DNA of 64,000 bases from Ignavibacteriota bacterium (GTDB lineage: Bacteria > Bacteroidota > Ignavibacteria > Tepidaquicellales > Tepidaquicellaceae). Positions 1-8,766 of this stretch are shown here, piece after piece. Location of the stretch: positions 496,001-560,000 of the forward strand of contig JACREY010000012.1 in NCBI GenBank assembly GCA_016218085.1, given 5' to 3'. The notes below the pieces were generated by a model, which saw only the letters and a list, made by a program, of their open reading frames with translations, ran no database searches and was not told the origin of the DNA. Every line of letters starts with the position of its first letter. Positions within the stretch are counted from its first letter, which is position 1. The translations under genes were made by a program, and so were the position numbers.

Positions 1-2
1 AA

Positions 3-332
3 GGATATAAGGTTGTTACAGCAAGCAATATGAAAGATGCAATGGATACCTTCAAAAAGGAAAAACCCGATGCCTGCGTGCTCGATCTTATAATGGAAGA
101 GCATGATGCGGGATTTGTGCTTTCGCATAAGATTAAAAGAGATGAATACGGTAAAACTATTCCGGTATTCCTTCTGACTTCGGCAACTTATGTGACAGGA
201 ATGAAATTCGGCGCCTCTACAAGCGAAGAGCAGGAATGGATTCACGCTGACGGATGGTTCGACAAGCCGATAAATATCGAACAACTTACCACAAAACTCG
301 AAGAATCATTCGAAGAATACAAGAAAAAATAA
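3..332 (+). CDS. Response regulator receiver domain, 5'-truncated by window edge
   Basis: The reading frame is open from base 3, so the ATG at base 30 is probably internal and the N-terminus lies outside the window. Visible residues cover the second half of a CheY-like fold: a hydrophobic strand ending VLDLIM with a candidate phospho-acceptor Asp, a strand with the conserved Thr (FLLTSA), and a Lys-Pro near the end (DKPIN). No output domain follows, so this is a stand-alone receiver. It sits 52 bp before a receiver-histidine kinase gene in the same direction, which suggests a shared phosphorelay. An atypical insertion (about residues 58-75 of the visible part) precedes the Lys-Pro. The identity as a receiver is firm; its partner is inferred from position. 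Confidence 0.8.
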   Translation, partial: GYKVVTASNMKDAMDTFKKEKPDACVLDLIMEEHDAGFVLSHKIKRDEYGKTIPVFLLTSATYVTGMKFGASTSEEQEWIHADGWFDKPINIEQLTTKLEESFEEYKKK

Positions 333-384
333 ATTTGACACGGTTGCATTAATTATTAATTTAGAAACAGAACAGGATAAATAA

Positions 385-1893
385 GTGGAAGAAATTAAAC
401 AGGAAGAAATTAAACAGGAAGAAATAAAACCGAAAGTGTTAATCGTGGATGACGAGCGCGGACTGAGAATCGGAACGAAGAGAATTCTTCAGAGCGAAGG
501 ATATATTGTCGACGTTGCTGAAAACGGTACGGAAGGAATCGAACTCGGAACGAAAAACGATTACGACCTTGCTATCATAGACCTGAAGATGCCTGATGTG
601 GACGGAATTGAAGTGCTGAAAACAATTAAAAAATCCAGACCGAATACAATCTGCTATATTGCAACTGCATTTGCGAGCTTCGATACTGCAATCGAGGCGA
701 CCAAACTCGGTGCGCAAAGTTACATACCAAAGCCATTCACTACCGAGGAGCTTTTAAAGCATCTCGAAACCGGATTTGAAAAAAGACTTCTGATATTGGA
801 ATCGGAAAGACTGAGAAAAGAAAGAGAAGAGAGACTTCTTGAAATTGCTTATGAAAAATCAAGACTGAATACAATTGTAAACTCCATCGCTGACGGAGTT
901 ATAGTGGTAAATAAGACAGGAGAGCTTGTGTTGTTTAATCCCGCTTCTCTGAAATTTTTCGAGCTGAATGAAATTATTATAGGTGAAAAAATTCTCGGAA
1001 TACTCCCCGGTGAAATATCGGATTTGATTAAAAAAATTCTGGAGACTGAAAAATACGAAAATAAATCATATTCATCTCAGGTCGAACTGAAACCCAACAG
1101 GGAATTGTTTGTGGATGTTACCTGTTCACCCGTTCCGCATCCCGACGGCTCACTTGCAGGCGTCGTTATAGTTATAAATAATATTACTGAACTTAAGAAA
1201 CTCGAACACGTGAAGTCGCAGTTCGTATCTATGGTAGCTCACGAACTGAAAGCCCCGATGGCAGCAGTGATGGGATTTATGAACCTGATTCTCGACGACA
1301 GCATGGGAATAAAACCTGAACAGCAGAAAGATTATATTTCCCGTTCAACCAAGCGCCTGCAGGGTCTGATTGAAATGGTGAACGATCTGCTCGATATCTC
1401 AAGAATGGAAATCAAGAAGAAGGAAAGGGAAATCAAAGAACTCAACATTGCGGAAATACTTAAGTCTAATGTTGACTTCCTCGAACTTGAACTTAAGAAA
1501 AAAGGTGTTACTGTCACTTCAAACTTCGAAGCTGACTTGCCTCCTGTCAAGGCCGATAACAACGAAATAAACAGACTGTATACAAATATTTTAAGCAATG
1601 CGTTAAAATATAATAAGGATAACGGAACGATAGATATTTCTGTATATAAATCCGGCAGCTTTGTCGTCTCGAAAATTTCAGATACGGGTATCGGTATGAA
1701 ACCTGCTGAAAAGGAAAAACTTTTTCAGGAATTTTTCAGGGTTAAAAATGACCAGACAAGAAATATTCCCGGCACGGGGCTCGGTCTTGCCATCGTGAAA
1801 AGAATTGTCGAATCATATTCGGGTAAAATCGAAGTTGAAAGCGAATTTGGCAAGGGAACAACTTTTATAATCAAATTTCCATTTAAACATTAA
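385..1893 (+). CDS. Receiver-PAS-histidine kinase
   Basis: A cytosolic signalling kinase of 502 aa. An N-terminal receiver (about residues 16-135) has the acidic pair DDE, the phospho-acceptor in IIDLKMPD and the Lys in PKPF. A PAS domain follows (about 160-265). The HisKA dimerisation box is HELKAP, and the HATPase region shows the N box (NILSNALKY), G1 (DTGIGM) and G2 (GTGLGLAIVK). No membrane segment is seen, so the input is a soluble signal or another receiver. The start is a GTG after an AGGA-type ribosome site. The first 15 residues are EEIKQ-type repeats encoded by a 15-bp direct repeat. The gene follows the stand-alone receiver and probably forms a phosphorelay with it. The signal is unknown. 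Confidence 0.9.
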   Translation: MEEIKQEEIKQEEIKPKVLIVDDERGLRIGTKRILQSEGYIVDVAENGTEGIELGTKNDYDLAIIDLKMPDVDGIEVLKTIKKSRPNTICYIATAFASFDTAIEATKLGAQSYIPKPFTTEELLKHLETGFEKRLLILESERLRKEREERLLEIAYEKSRLNTIVNSIADGVIVVNKTGELVLFNPASLKFFELNEIIIGEKILGILPGEISDLIKKILETEKYENKSYSSQVELKPNRELFVDVTCSPVPHPDGSLAGVVIVINNITELKKLEHVKSQFVSMVAHELKAPMAAVMGFMNLILDDSMGIKPEQQKDYISRSTKRLQGLIEMVNDLLDISRMEIKKKEREIKELNIAEILKSNVDFLELELKKKGVTVTSNFEADLPPVKADNNEINRLYTNILSNALKYNKDNGTIDISVYKSGSFVVSKISDTGIGMKPAEKEKLFQEFFRVKNDQTRNIPGTGLGLAIVKRIVESYSGKIEVESEFGKGTTFIIKFPFKH

Positions 1894-1900
1894 ATTTTAC

Positions 1901-1932
1901 AGACTGCCGCAGTTTTAAAACGGCGGCGGTCT
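1901..1932 (+). terminator. Hairpin after the histidine kinase gene
   Basis: Arms AGACTGCCGC and GCGGCGGTCT pair with one wobble around an AT-rich loop, 7 bp after the stop codon. There is no strong T-run directly behind it, so it may act as a terminator or an mRNA 3' end stabiliser. Confidence 0.45.
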
Positions 1933-2020
1933 AAATCATTTCTTCGCCTGCCCTAAAAATCAGTGAATTTTTATATCATTTTTATATGTTACAAAATGTA
2001 TTAAACGAATAAAGCCGAAT

Positions 2021-2725
2021 ATGACAAAAATAGCATTGATTTCACTTTTACTGCTCTCTTCAATTTTTAATTCCTGCTTTAATAAAGAAGCCGAAAAAAA
2101 TACCGTAACTCAAAAAAACCAGACCGCAAAACAAAAAAATCCCATTCCGGTTTCTTTAAACGTTATGGATGAAAGCTCCGAAATTCTGTATGCGTATCTT
2201 TTAAAAAAAGACTGGAACGCAGCTGAAAAGCAGTATCAGAAAGTACAGGAGGAGTTTTATACATTAAGTCCGTATCTTAAAAAAGATTCGATACCCAATG
2301 ATTATTTGGTATCGCTTGAAACAGCAGTAAAATTTCTTGCCAGGGATATAGAAGATAAAAATCAGGTTGCAGCACTGTCGGATGCAAACAATATTACTGC
2401 ATATATGTGTGATGTGGCGGATTATTTCGTAACGGATTATCCGAGTAACCTTAGAAGGGTTCACGTACATACAAGGAATATCGAAATTAGTATCCTTCAG
2501 GATAAATGGGAAGATGCCAGAGAAAATTTCAAAAAAGTGAATGCATACTGGCCAAAAGTAAAGGGCGTCCTTTCGCAGAAATCAGAACAGAAAGTTAAGG
2601 AGTTCGAAGACTCCTTTGTTGATTTCGAATATCTTCTGAACAAAAAGGATGAATCAAAAACTCTTAAACAGACGCAGATTATGAGAGATAAAACAGAATC
2701 TCTCGAAAAATATTACGAGAAATAA
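2021..2725 (+). CDS. Putative lipoprotein of unknown function
   Basis: A 234-aa protein with a signal peptide ending in a lipobox-like IFNSC (Cys near residue 19), so it is probably lipid-anchored in the cell envelope. The mature part is rich in Lys, Glu and aromatic residues and looks mainly helical, with repeated patterns of the kind WNAAEKQYQKV and WEDARENFKKV spaced about 100 residues apart. This suggests TPR-like helical pairs or an internal duplication. No catalytic motif is recognised. It is convergent with the following T9SS protein gene, 30 bp apart. I do not recognise a named family. Confidence 0.65.
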   Translation: MTKIALISLLLLSSIFNSCFNKEAEKNTVTQKNQTAKQKNPIPVSLNVMDESSEILYAYLLKKDWNAAEKQYQKVQEEFYTLSPYLKKDSIPNDYLVSLETAVKFLARDIEDKNQVAALSDANNITAYMCDVADYFVTDYPSNLRRVHVHTRNIEISILQDKWEDARENFKKVNAYWPKVKGVLSQKSEQKVKEFEDSFVDFEYLLNKKDESKTLKQTQIMRDKTESLEKYYEK

Positions 2726-2755
2726 ATTATCGGGATGATGTATATTATTGAAATT

Positions 2756-3988
2756 CTATTTAATATGCATCATCTTTCTTGTTTCCGAATTTACGGATGT
2801 TACTATTCTGTATAAATAAATTCCGGATGATAATGCACTGCCTTCAAATATCACTTCGTGTACTCCTGCCTTCTTTATGCCATTTACAAGAGTGGAAATT
2901 TCTTTTCCTGAAATATCGTATACTTTTATGGAGACCAAACAATTTAGATTTATTTTGTATTTGATTTTTGTAGCAGAATTGAAAGGATTCGGGTAATTCT
3001 GCATAAGTTCAGTTTTGACCGGTACACTGTTCGGTGTGGATATTCCCGAAAGTGTCGAATCAACATAAATCCAGACTCCTCCGTTGCTTGTCCCCGCTGC
3101 CGCCGTCAGTATTCTGTTCTGATAACTGATTGAGTGATTTGAACTTACGGTAAGTCCCGCATTGTAAAAACTTAATCCGTCATTAGTTGACCTGAATACT
3201 CCGCCATTGCCGCTTGTATATATGTTTTCCGCCATATCCAGGCAGGCTCCTCTCATTGCTCCGCTTAAAGATGATACTGTTGACCAGTTCAGGCCGAGGT
3301 CAGTTGACTTGCTGAATGGGTATCCCGAAGATGTTGTTACTGTATATAGGTTGTGATTGTTCTTCTGTAATATTGCCCATATGTTAAGCGGGTTCAGGTT
3401 TGCGCTGAATGTAAGTCCGGCATTTGTAGAGCGGTAAAAGCCTAGATTTGGTGCCGATGCCGATGAAGCACCTGCATAAACATAATTCGAATTGAATCTG
3501 TCAACTGTCAAAGAAACTATAGTCAGACCTGTCAAAGCAGTATCGGGAAATGTAAGACCTCCGTCCGTGCTTCTGAATATCCCTCCTGTTACGGCTCCGA
3601 CATAGACATATCCGTTCTTTCCGCAGGCAACTGACTGTACGGTCTTATTGCCGAATACGCTTCCGGGTATGTTTGTCCAGTTGTTGCCGCCGTCAGTTGA
3701 TTTCATTAAACCTCCTGAACCGTATGTAGCATATACTCCGTTTAAAGAATCACAGGCAAGGTATAGAACATTTACAGATGCTATCAGCGCAGTATCCCAC
3801 GTTTCACCCCCGTTTGTTGAACGAAAAATGCCCTTTATCGTACCGGATGCTCCTGCAAATATCTTTCCCTGCGGGCTCTTTGCCAGCGACCACATTCCGA
3901 TTCCCGCTAATTTCTGCACCCAGGTTTGTGAAAATAAAAAGTGATTAAAAAGTGAAGAAATCAAAAAGAAAAAAATTAGTTTTTTCAT
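2756..3988 (-). CDS. Secreted BNR/sortilin-type beta-propeller protein with T9SS sorting domain
   Basis: A 410-aa secreted protein. It starts with a signal peptide (KKLIFFFLIS...LFSQ) and carries repeated BNR/Asp-box motifs (RSTNGGETW, KSTDGGNNW, RSTDGGLTF, KSTDLGLNW, RSTNDGLSF), which form a beta-propeller as in sialidase-like and photosystem-stability-factor-like proteins. The last roughly 80 residues are a type A T9SS sorting domain: NYPNPFN, then VYDISGKEI, ending in the short basic tail RKMMHIK. That tail directs export by the type IX system and attachment to, or release at, the cell surface. No sialidase catalytic arginine triad is apparent, so an enzymatic role is not supported. It is similar in plan to the protein at 61355-62965. 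Confidence 0.85.
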   Translation of the reverse strand: MKKLIFFFLISSLFNHFLFSQTWVQKLAGIGMWSLAKSPQGKIFAGASGTIKGIFRSTNGGETWDTALIASVNVLYLACDSLNGVYATYGSGGLMKSTDGGNNWTNIPGSVFGNKTVQSVACGKNGYVYVGAVTGGIFRSTDGGLTFPDTALTGLTIVSLTVDRFNSNYVYAGASSASAPNLGFYRSTNAGLTFSANLNPLNIWAILQKNNHNLYTVTTSSGYPFSKSTDLGLNWSTVSSLSGAMRGACLDMAENIYTSGNGGVFRSTNDGLSFYNAGLTVSSNHSISYQNRILTAAAGTSNGGVWIYVDSTLSGISTPNSVPVKTELMQNYPNPFNSATKIKYKINLNCLVSIKVYDISGKEISTLVNGIKKAGVHEVIFEGSALSSGIYLYRIVTSVNSETRKMMHIK

Positions 3989-4215
3989 ATAAGTAAAATT
4001 AAATTAATTAAGTGAATTAATTATTATTTCCTTATAGAAAAATCATAAATCGATATGCAAAAATACCAAGGGTATTAATGAAGTCGGACTTTGTTTACTA
4101 TATCCATAATTAACGTAAAATATTTTGATGTAAATATCAAGTCTTAATATGATTACTAATTGATGTTGGAATTATTTGTTAAATCATAGTGTTACAGGAT
4201 TTAAAAAAAGGAAAT

Positions 4216-5055
4216 ATGAAAAAAACTATTTTAATAATTTCGATAATAATTGTTACAAGTATAAATTTGTATTCTCAATGTTCCGATGCAGGAATTTGTA
4301 AAGTCGGAAGCCATAACTTCAGTGATAAAAACAATAATAATAGTTTTAATAATGTTATAGGTTTGAGATATGGATATGGTAACAGTGGAAGCCCCGAAAA
4401 AATAGACTACAACGGAATAGAATTTTACGGTAATATAGCAATAAAGAAAAATTTTGCAGTTTCATTCAATCTGCCTTTTCTTGTTCAAAACAAAACTGCT
4501 GGACTTGGAGATGGAATACTGACAGGCAGTTATATCTATAATTTACGTAAAATTGATAAACTTGAATTTTCAGGCGGGATGAAATTTGCATCCTCTAAAG
4601 TCGGAAAAAACTTTACTTACCAGAACGGTTACGGGACAAATGACTTATTAGCAGGTTTAAATTATTCGGGTTCGTTTTATAGTTTAGGAGTTTCAGGTCA
4701 GATACCAATAGATTCTTACTCGGATGATAATTTAGAATTTAAAAGAGGTCCCGATTTACTTATTCAAGCAGGTTATTTCAGAACAATCGAGAATATCAGA
4801 ATAAACCTTGACGTTTTGCTGATAAAAAGACTGAAGGAATCAGAAATAAAATACGGAAATTTACCATCATCTGTAATTTCTAATAGTGATTTTACTCAAT
4901 TGAATTTAATAGGCGGAGCTTCGTTTGACCTTTCTAAAAATATTGGTATGAATATCTCCGTTGGTGTCCCGGTTTTAAAACGTGACGAAAATACCGACGG
5001 GACCAAAAGAGCACTTAGTATCAGGTTGGGTTTTGGTTATATGTTTAATATATAG
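4216..5055 (+). CDS. Putative outer-membrane beta-barrel protein
   Basis: About 279 aa. The ATG at 4216 is chosen because it follows AAAAAGGA and opens directly into a signal peptide (KKTILIISIIIV...YSQ); an upstream GTG at 4189 would put polar residues in front of it. The mature protein alternates hydrophobic and polar residues in strand-like stretches with aromatic residues (IGLRYGYG, FAVSFNLPFLV, LLAGLNYSGSFYSLGV) and ends in LGFGYMFNI, with the terminal aromatic pattern of outer-membrane barrels. Two Cys (CSDAGIC) lie just after the signal sequence. It resembles porin-like or transporter-like proteins sometimes seen with heavy-metal or aromatic-compound systems, but the substrate cannot be told. 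It appears monocistronic. Confidence 0.65.
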   Translation: MKKTILIISIIIVTSINLYSQCSDAGICKVGSHNFSDKNNNNSFNNVIGLRYGYGNSGSPEKIDYNGIEFYGNIAIKKNFAVSFNLPFLVQNKTAGLGDGILTGSYIYNLRKIDKLEFSGGMKFASSKVGKNFTYQNGYGTNDLLAGLNYSGSFYSLGVSGQIPIDSYSDDNLEFKRGPDLLIQAGYFRTIENIRINLDVLLIKRLKESEIKYGNLPSSVISNSDFTQLNLIGGASFDLSKNIGMNISVGVPVLKRDENTDGTKRALSIRLGFGYMFNI

Positions 5056-5300
5056 AATTTCTTAATTCATTTGTTTAAGAAAAAATTAATTAACATACTC
5101 AGTAAAAAAATACTATAGAAATCCAATAAATAGTTTAAAAGAAAAATAACTGAAATATTAAATTTGGCAATAAAATAAAATCTATTTTTGAGATATTAAC
5201 AAAATCACGAAAAGAAAAAATTACTTCTATTACGGTTACATTTTATTATGAATCAACAGAAATGATGCATCACTGACTATAAAACGAAATAAAATATCTT

Positions 5301-5308
5301 TATATTTG
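5301..5308 (+). promoter_or_regulatory. Bacteroidota -7 box TATATTTG, 3 bp before the ATG
   Basis: TATATTTG matches the TAnnTTTG consensus of primary sigma factor promoters in Bacteroidota. It ends 3 bp before the ATG at 5312, which would put transcription start at or beside the start codon. No clear -33 TTTG is seen at the usual spacing. Confidence 0.4.
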
Positions 5309-5311
5309 TGA

Positions 5312-5959
5312 ATGAAAATTCATAAATTTATTTTACTGCTTTCGTTTTTATATCTTTCATTTTCCGGCAGCCTGTCGGCCCAGACTTTTAATGAGCTTGT
5401 GAATCAATACCGCGAACTGCAGAAGGAATCTAAGTATGAGGAAATGATTAAGGTTCTCGATGTAATGCTAAAAAAATTCCCCGATACACAGCCTGAAATC
5501 ACTTACTATAACAGGGGAAACACCCACAGGCAGATGAAAGAATATAAAAAATCAATTGAGGATTACACAAAGGCAATTGATAAGAATCCGGAATATATCA
5601 GCGCATACAACAACCGTGCAATCAGTTACTTCGACCTAGAAGAGTATGCATTGTCTGTGAAGGATTACTCCAAGGTTATTGAATCAAAACCCGGCAATGC
5701 TGTGGCCTACTACAGCAGGGGAAATGCATATTCTCAGCTTTTTGATTATGATAATGCCGTGAAGGACTATTCTAAAGCAATCGAGATTCAACCCGATTTT
5801 GCCGACGCTTATTACAACAGGGGTAATAAATATTTCGGAATGAGTATGTATGAGGAAGCAAAATCCGACTGGGAAAAAGCGGTTAAGCTTAACAAGGAAT
5901 ATGAGAAGGAATTAAAAGATAAAATAAAGGAAGCTCAGGAAAAAATTGAGAGAAAATAA
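5312..5959 (+). CDS. Exported TPR-repeat protein
   Basis: A 215-aa protein with a signal peptide (KFILLLSFLYLSF...LSAQ) followed by at least four tetratricopeptide repeats between about residues 30 and 200. The repeats have the usual pattern YYNRGNTHRQMKEYKKSIEDYTKAI, seen here in shorter pieces such as AYNNRAISYFDLEEY and AYYSRGNAYSQLFDY. TPR proteins act as protein-protein scaffolds; in this phylum exported ones are common in the periplasm and outer membrane. The C-terminus is a charged helix. It stands alone between a barrel protein and a TonB receptor. A partner cannot be inferred. Confidence 0.85.
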   Translation: MKIHKFILLLSFLYLSFSGSLSAQTFNELVNQYRELQKESKYEEMIKVLDVMLKKFPDTQPEITYYNRGNTHRQMKEYKKSIEDYTKAIDKNPEYISAYNNRAISYFDLEEYALSVKDYSKVIESKPGNAVAYYSRGNAYSQLFDYDNAVKDYSKAIEIQPDFADAYYNRGNKYFGMSMYEEAKSDWEKAVKLNKEYEKELKDKIKEAQEKIERK

Positions 5960-6168
5960 AAATCAGCCCATTTTAGTTTTCCCTTTGCTTTTCTAAATCA
6001 TATATCATATATAATTAGGGTATTTTCTCCGGAATAAAAATAACTTTTATGTTGGAATTATTAAAAACTCTTAACCCTTTTTGATTAATTATTTAAATGA
6101 AAAATTGTGCTATTTCTGCACTTTTTAACGTAGGAATATCCCCATTATTTTTTAGAGTTGGAATAGAA

Positions 6169-6201
6169 AAACATTCCTGAGTTATTATACCCGGAATGTT
6201 T
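6169..6201. terminator. Bidirectional terminator-like hairpin
   Basis: AAACATTCC and GGAATGTTT pair perfectly over 9 bp with a 15-nt loop. It sits between the convergent TPR and TonB receptor genes and could end both transcripts. Confidence 0.6.
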
Positions 6202-6219
6202 CTAAATACATTTTTAATT

Positions 6220-8601
6220 TTAAAAATCCAGATTCAATTTGAAATAAAAATTCCTGCCCGGTTCGACTGTAATTGAACCTCTGTTTGATGCAAGATGATT
6301 CCTGTATGACTTATCTAATATATTTTCAACGCCTGCAAATAACTGGCATTTTACATATTTGAAAAAATCGAGCCGGCTTGAACTTAATCCAAGGTTGAAT
6401 GTTGCATAACCCGGAGTTGGTAATTCGCCTGCGGCGACTTTATCCTGACCGTTGAACATATGCGATGATATGTCGAAAATCAGGTAAGGTGTTACCTGAC
6501 CGCGAAGCCCCAGCCTGCCGTTAAGCGGCGGCATCTGTGGCAGGTTAAGGTTATTCTCTGTGTCTTCGCCTCTTACAAATGCGAGCGAGCCGTATACTAC
6601 CATTGTCCTGTAGAAGTTATACATGAAGTCTAAATCATATCCGTATAGTGATGCCTTTCCGACGTTGGTCTTTATGAATGCCTGCCTGCCGTCATATGTG
6701 CCCGGCGTTTCAACAACAAGATCTCTGAATGAATTCAGGAATATGTTTCCGCTGAACCTGTATTTCTGCTTCCATATTCTCAGACCGAGATCGGCAAATA
6801 ATCCCTGCTCCGGATTAAGGTTTGGATTTCCGACACGTATATAACTGCCAAGGTCGATATACTGGTATCTCTCCTCTATAGAAGGTGAGCGGAATGAGCG
6901 CGCAAAGTTTATAGTTACGTCTATATCTTTTATCACAGTATACATTGCTCCAAGGTTGCTGCTCCACGAAACTCCGTTAACTTCCGTTGCTGTCCAGATT
7001 AACTTTTGACCTACAGGATTTAAATTCAGTACTCCGTTTATTATTGTATATGCAGGATTCGGTGTATTAGAATTGTTAACATCAATCTTATCCATTCTTG
7101 CTCCGAGGTTTATCTTCAGCCTGTTATCCAGAAGCTTGATTTCATCCTGTACATAACCGCCGAAGCTCCTGTATTCTGCTACCGGCAGAGGCTTTTCGCC
7201 TGTTATCTGCGAGGTCGTGCTTAGCAGTGCTCCGGATGTAGTGTCGTACTTGTAAATTGTCTGAAATTTTTCCCTGTCGCTCGTCAGGCTTCTCTGCCAC
7301 AAGTCTGCTCCTGCAATTACATTGTTAAACCTGCCGAACTTCCAGTCTGTCTGAATCTGAATTCCGTTTGTATAGTGATTTGCAACAGGCACGATTTTGT
7401 CCACGGTTACTTTCTGTTTCAGCTTGCCGCTTGATGTTTTCTGAAGTGCTGTCTGGTACGGAAGATTCTCTACGTATCTTAAAATCGTCTGGTAAAAATA
7501 CTTTGCCGAAATATTTTTTAGCACGTGTGAAATTTCCGTTAACCTGTATTCTCCGCTGTACATCTCTCTCTTTTCTTCGGGATAGGTTACCTTTGCCGTA
7601 TTAGGAAAAAGCGATGAGCCGGGTATTCCGACATCCCTTGCATAAAATCTCTGGTAATCGAATCTGAATGTGTGATTTTTTAAAGGTCTGAAACCAAGGC
7701 TTCCGGATATGTTGTTGTCTGAAAACTGACTGTTAGGAAGTTCTCCCTGCGGGGTTTCTGTATTCTTTGCATTTCTCATTGAGCCGCTGAACTTTGCAAA
7801 CCAGAACTGAGAGCCGGTATTCAACATCAGCCTCCCGAATGCTCCCGTATTCACTGTGTTTAGTCCGCTCAGGAGCGAACCTTTAAAATATTTTAGATTG
7901 TTGAATTCGCCGCCTTTTGTGATTATGTTGATAACTCCGCCGAATGCCCCTGTCCCGTAAAGCGAAGATGAACCGCCTTTAATAACTTCTATTCTTTCAA
8001 CATCATTCAAATCTATCAAAGAAAGTCTTGCAGAAAGGTCTGTTGCTGTTTCAATCCTGTTGCCGTCCACCAGCGTTACAATGTTGCTTCTGCTCAAACC
8101 CCTGATACTGATATCGGTTGACCAGATTCCTTCACGCATAAGCGATAAGCCGGGTTTCGAATTGAGAATATCCGAAACCGTATTTGCAGGACTTCTTAAA
8201 ATCTGGTGCTCATCCACCACATCCATAGGCAACGGAATATCCTTTAGCATGTTTGCATATCTTGTGCTTGTTACTGTTATTTCACCTGTCTCTATTTCAC
8301 TTGCTTCAAGCTTTACATCCAGTGTAAGTGTGATTTTACCGGTAATAATAATATCTGCTGTTGTTGTCCTGTAGCCGGGATGAACAAATTCAACCTTGTA
8401 GTTTCCGGGTAATAATTTTTCAAAATAATATTCTCCTGCGCTGCCAGATTTGGAAGTAAGTCCGGTGTTTTGAATGCTTATACTTACTTCTGAAATTGTG
8501 ACTCCGGTATTCAAATCAAATACTTTTCCTTTAAGTGATGCCGGTTGAGAAAAAGAAATGTTTGCGGCTAAAACAAGGATTAAGAAAACGTACCTGAACA
8601 T
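6220..8601 (-). CDS. TonB-dependent outer-membrane receptor
   Basis: About 793 aa. The start at 8601 is preferred over 8637 because it opens directly into the signal peptide (FRYVFLILVLAANISFSQ) and is preceded by AAAGG on the minus strand. Domains in order are a carboxypeptidase-like regulatory domain (about residues 20-105), a plug domain (about 115-230; DIPLPMDVVDEHQI, SIRGLSRSN, GGSSSLYGTGAFGGVINI) and a beta-barrel with C-terminal FYFKLNLDF. Such receptors import siderophores, vitamins, sugars or metal complexes with TonB energy. The promoter region, shared with a divergent MFS gene, carries a perfect FNR/CRP-type palindrome nearly identical to the one at the RIC/nos locus. By analogy with the copper receptor NosA/OprC needed for N2O reductase in pseudomonads, copper is a reasonable but unproven substrate. 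Confidence 0.9.
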   Translation of the reverse strand: MFRYVFLILVLAANISFSQPASLKGKVFDLNTGVTISEVSISIQNTGLTSKSGSAGEYYFEKLLPGNYKVEFVHPGYRTTTADIIITGKITLTLDVKLEASEIETGEITVTSTRYANMLKDIPLPMDVVDEHQILRSPANTVSDILNSKPGLSLMREGIWSTDISIRGLSRSNIVTLVDGNRIETATDLSARLSLIDLNDVERIEVIKGGSSSLYGTGAFGGVINIITKGGEFNNLKYFKGSLLSGLNTVNTGAFGRLMLNTGSQFWFAKFSGSMRNAKNTETPQGELPNSQFSDNNISGSLGFRPLKNHTFRFDYQRFYARDVGIPGSSLFPNTAKVTYPEEKREMYSGEYRLTEISHVLKNISAKYFYQTILRYVENLPYQTALQKTSSGKLKQKVTVDKIVPVANHYTNGIQIQTDWKFGRFNNVIAGADLWQRSLTSDREKFQTIYKYDTTSGALLSTTSQITGEKPLPVAEYRSFGGYVQDEIKLLDNRLKINLGARMDKIDVNNSNTPNPAYTIINGVLNLNPVGQKLIWTATEVNGVSWSSNLGAMYTVIKDIDVTINFARSFRSPSIEERYQYIDLGSYIRVGNPNLNPEQGLFADLGLRIWKQKYRFSGNIFLNSFRDLVVETPGTYDGRQAFIKTNVGKASLYGYDLDFMYNFYRTMVVYGSLAFVRGEDTENNLNLPQMPPLNGRLGLRGQVTPYLIFDISSHMFNGQDKVAAGELPTPGYATFNLGLSSSRLDFFKYVKCQLFAGVENILDKSYRNHLASNRGSITVEPGRNFYFKLNLDF

Positions 8602-8680
8602 ATTGAGTAATATCCTTTCGGTTTGATTTATATGCAAATTAAAACAACTCTTTTATTTTTTAAATTCAATATTTCTGTCT

Positions 8681-8696
8681 TTTGACTTAAGTCAAA
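8681..8696. promoter_or_regulatory. FNR/CRP-type operator (perfect palindrome)
   Basis: TTTGACTTAAGTCAAA is a perfect 16-bp palindrome of the TTGAC-N4-GTCAA class bound by Crp/Fnr/Dnr-type regulators. It lies between the TonB receptor gene (minus) and the MFS gene (plus). Its centre is about 47 bp upstream of a -7 box at 8736, near the class I activator position. Confidence 0.65.
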
Positions 8697-8711
8697 TTTC
8701 ACGAAAAAGTC

Positions 8712-8743
8712 TTTGTTTTTTATGCTTTTAACTCTTATATTTG
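8712..8743 (+). promoter_or_regulatory. Bacteroidota promoter (-33 TTTG, -7 TATATTTG) of the MFS gene
   Basis: TTTG at 8712-8715 and TATATTTG at 8736-8743 are separated by 20 bp, the standard spacing for Bacteroidota sigma-A promoters. This places transcription start near 8750, which rules out the ATG at 8713 and supports the ATG at 8767 for the MFS transporter. Confidence 0.6.
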
Positions 8744-8766
8744 CTGAGTATTTGTTACAGTTAAAT

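Noticed and set aside
2756-3988. Active sialidase
   Set aside because: BNR repeats are present, but the catalytic arginine triad and Tyr/Glu pair were not identified; the same holds for 61355-62965.
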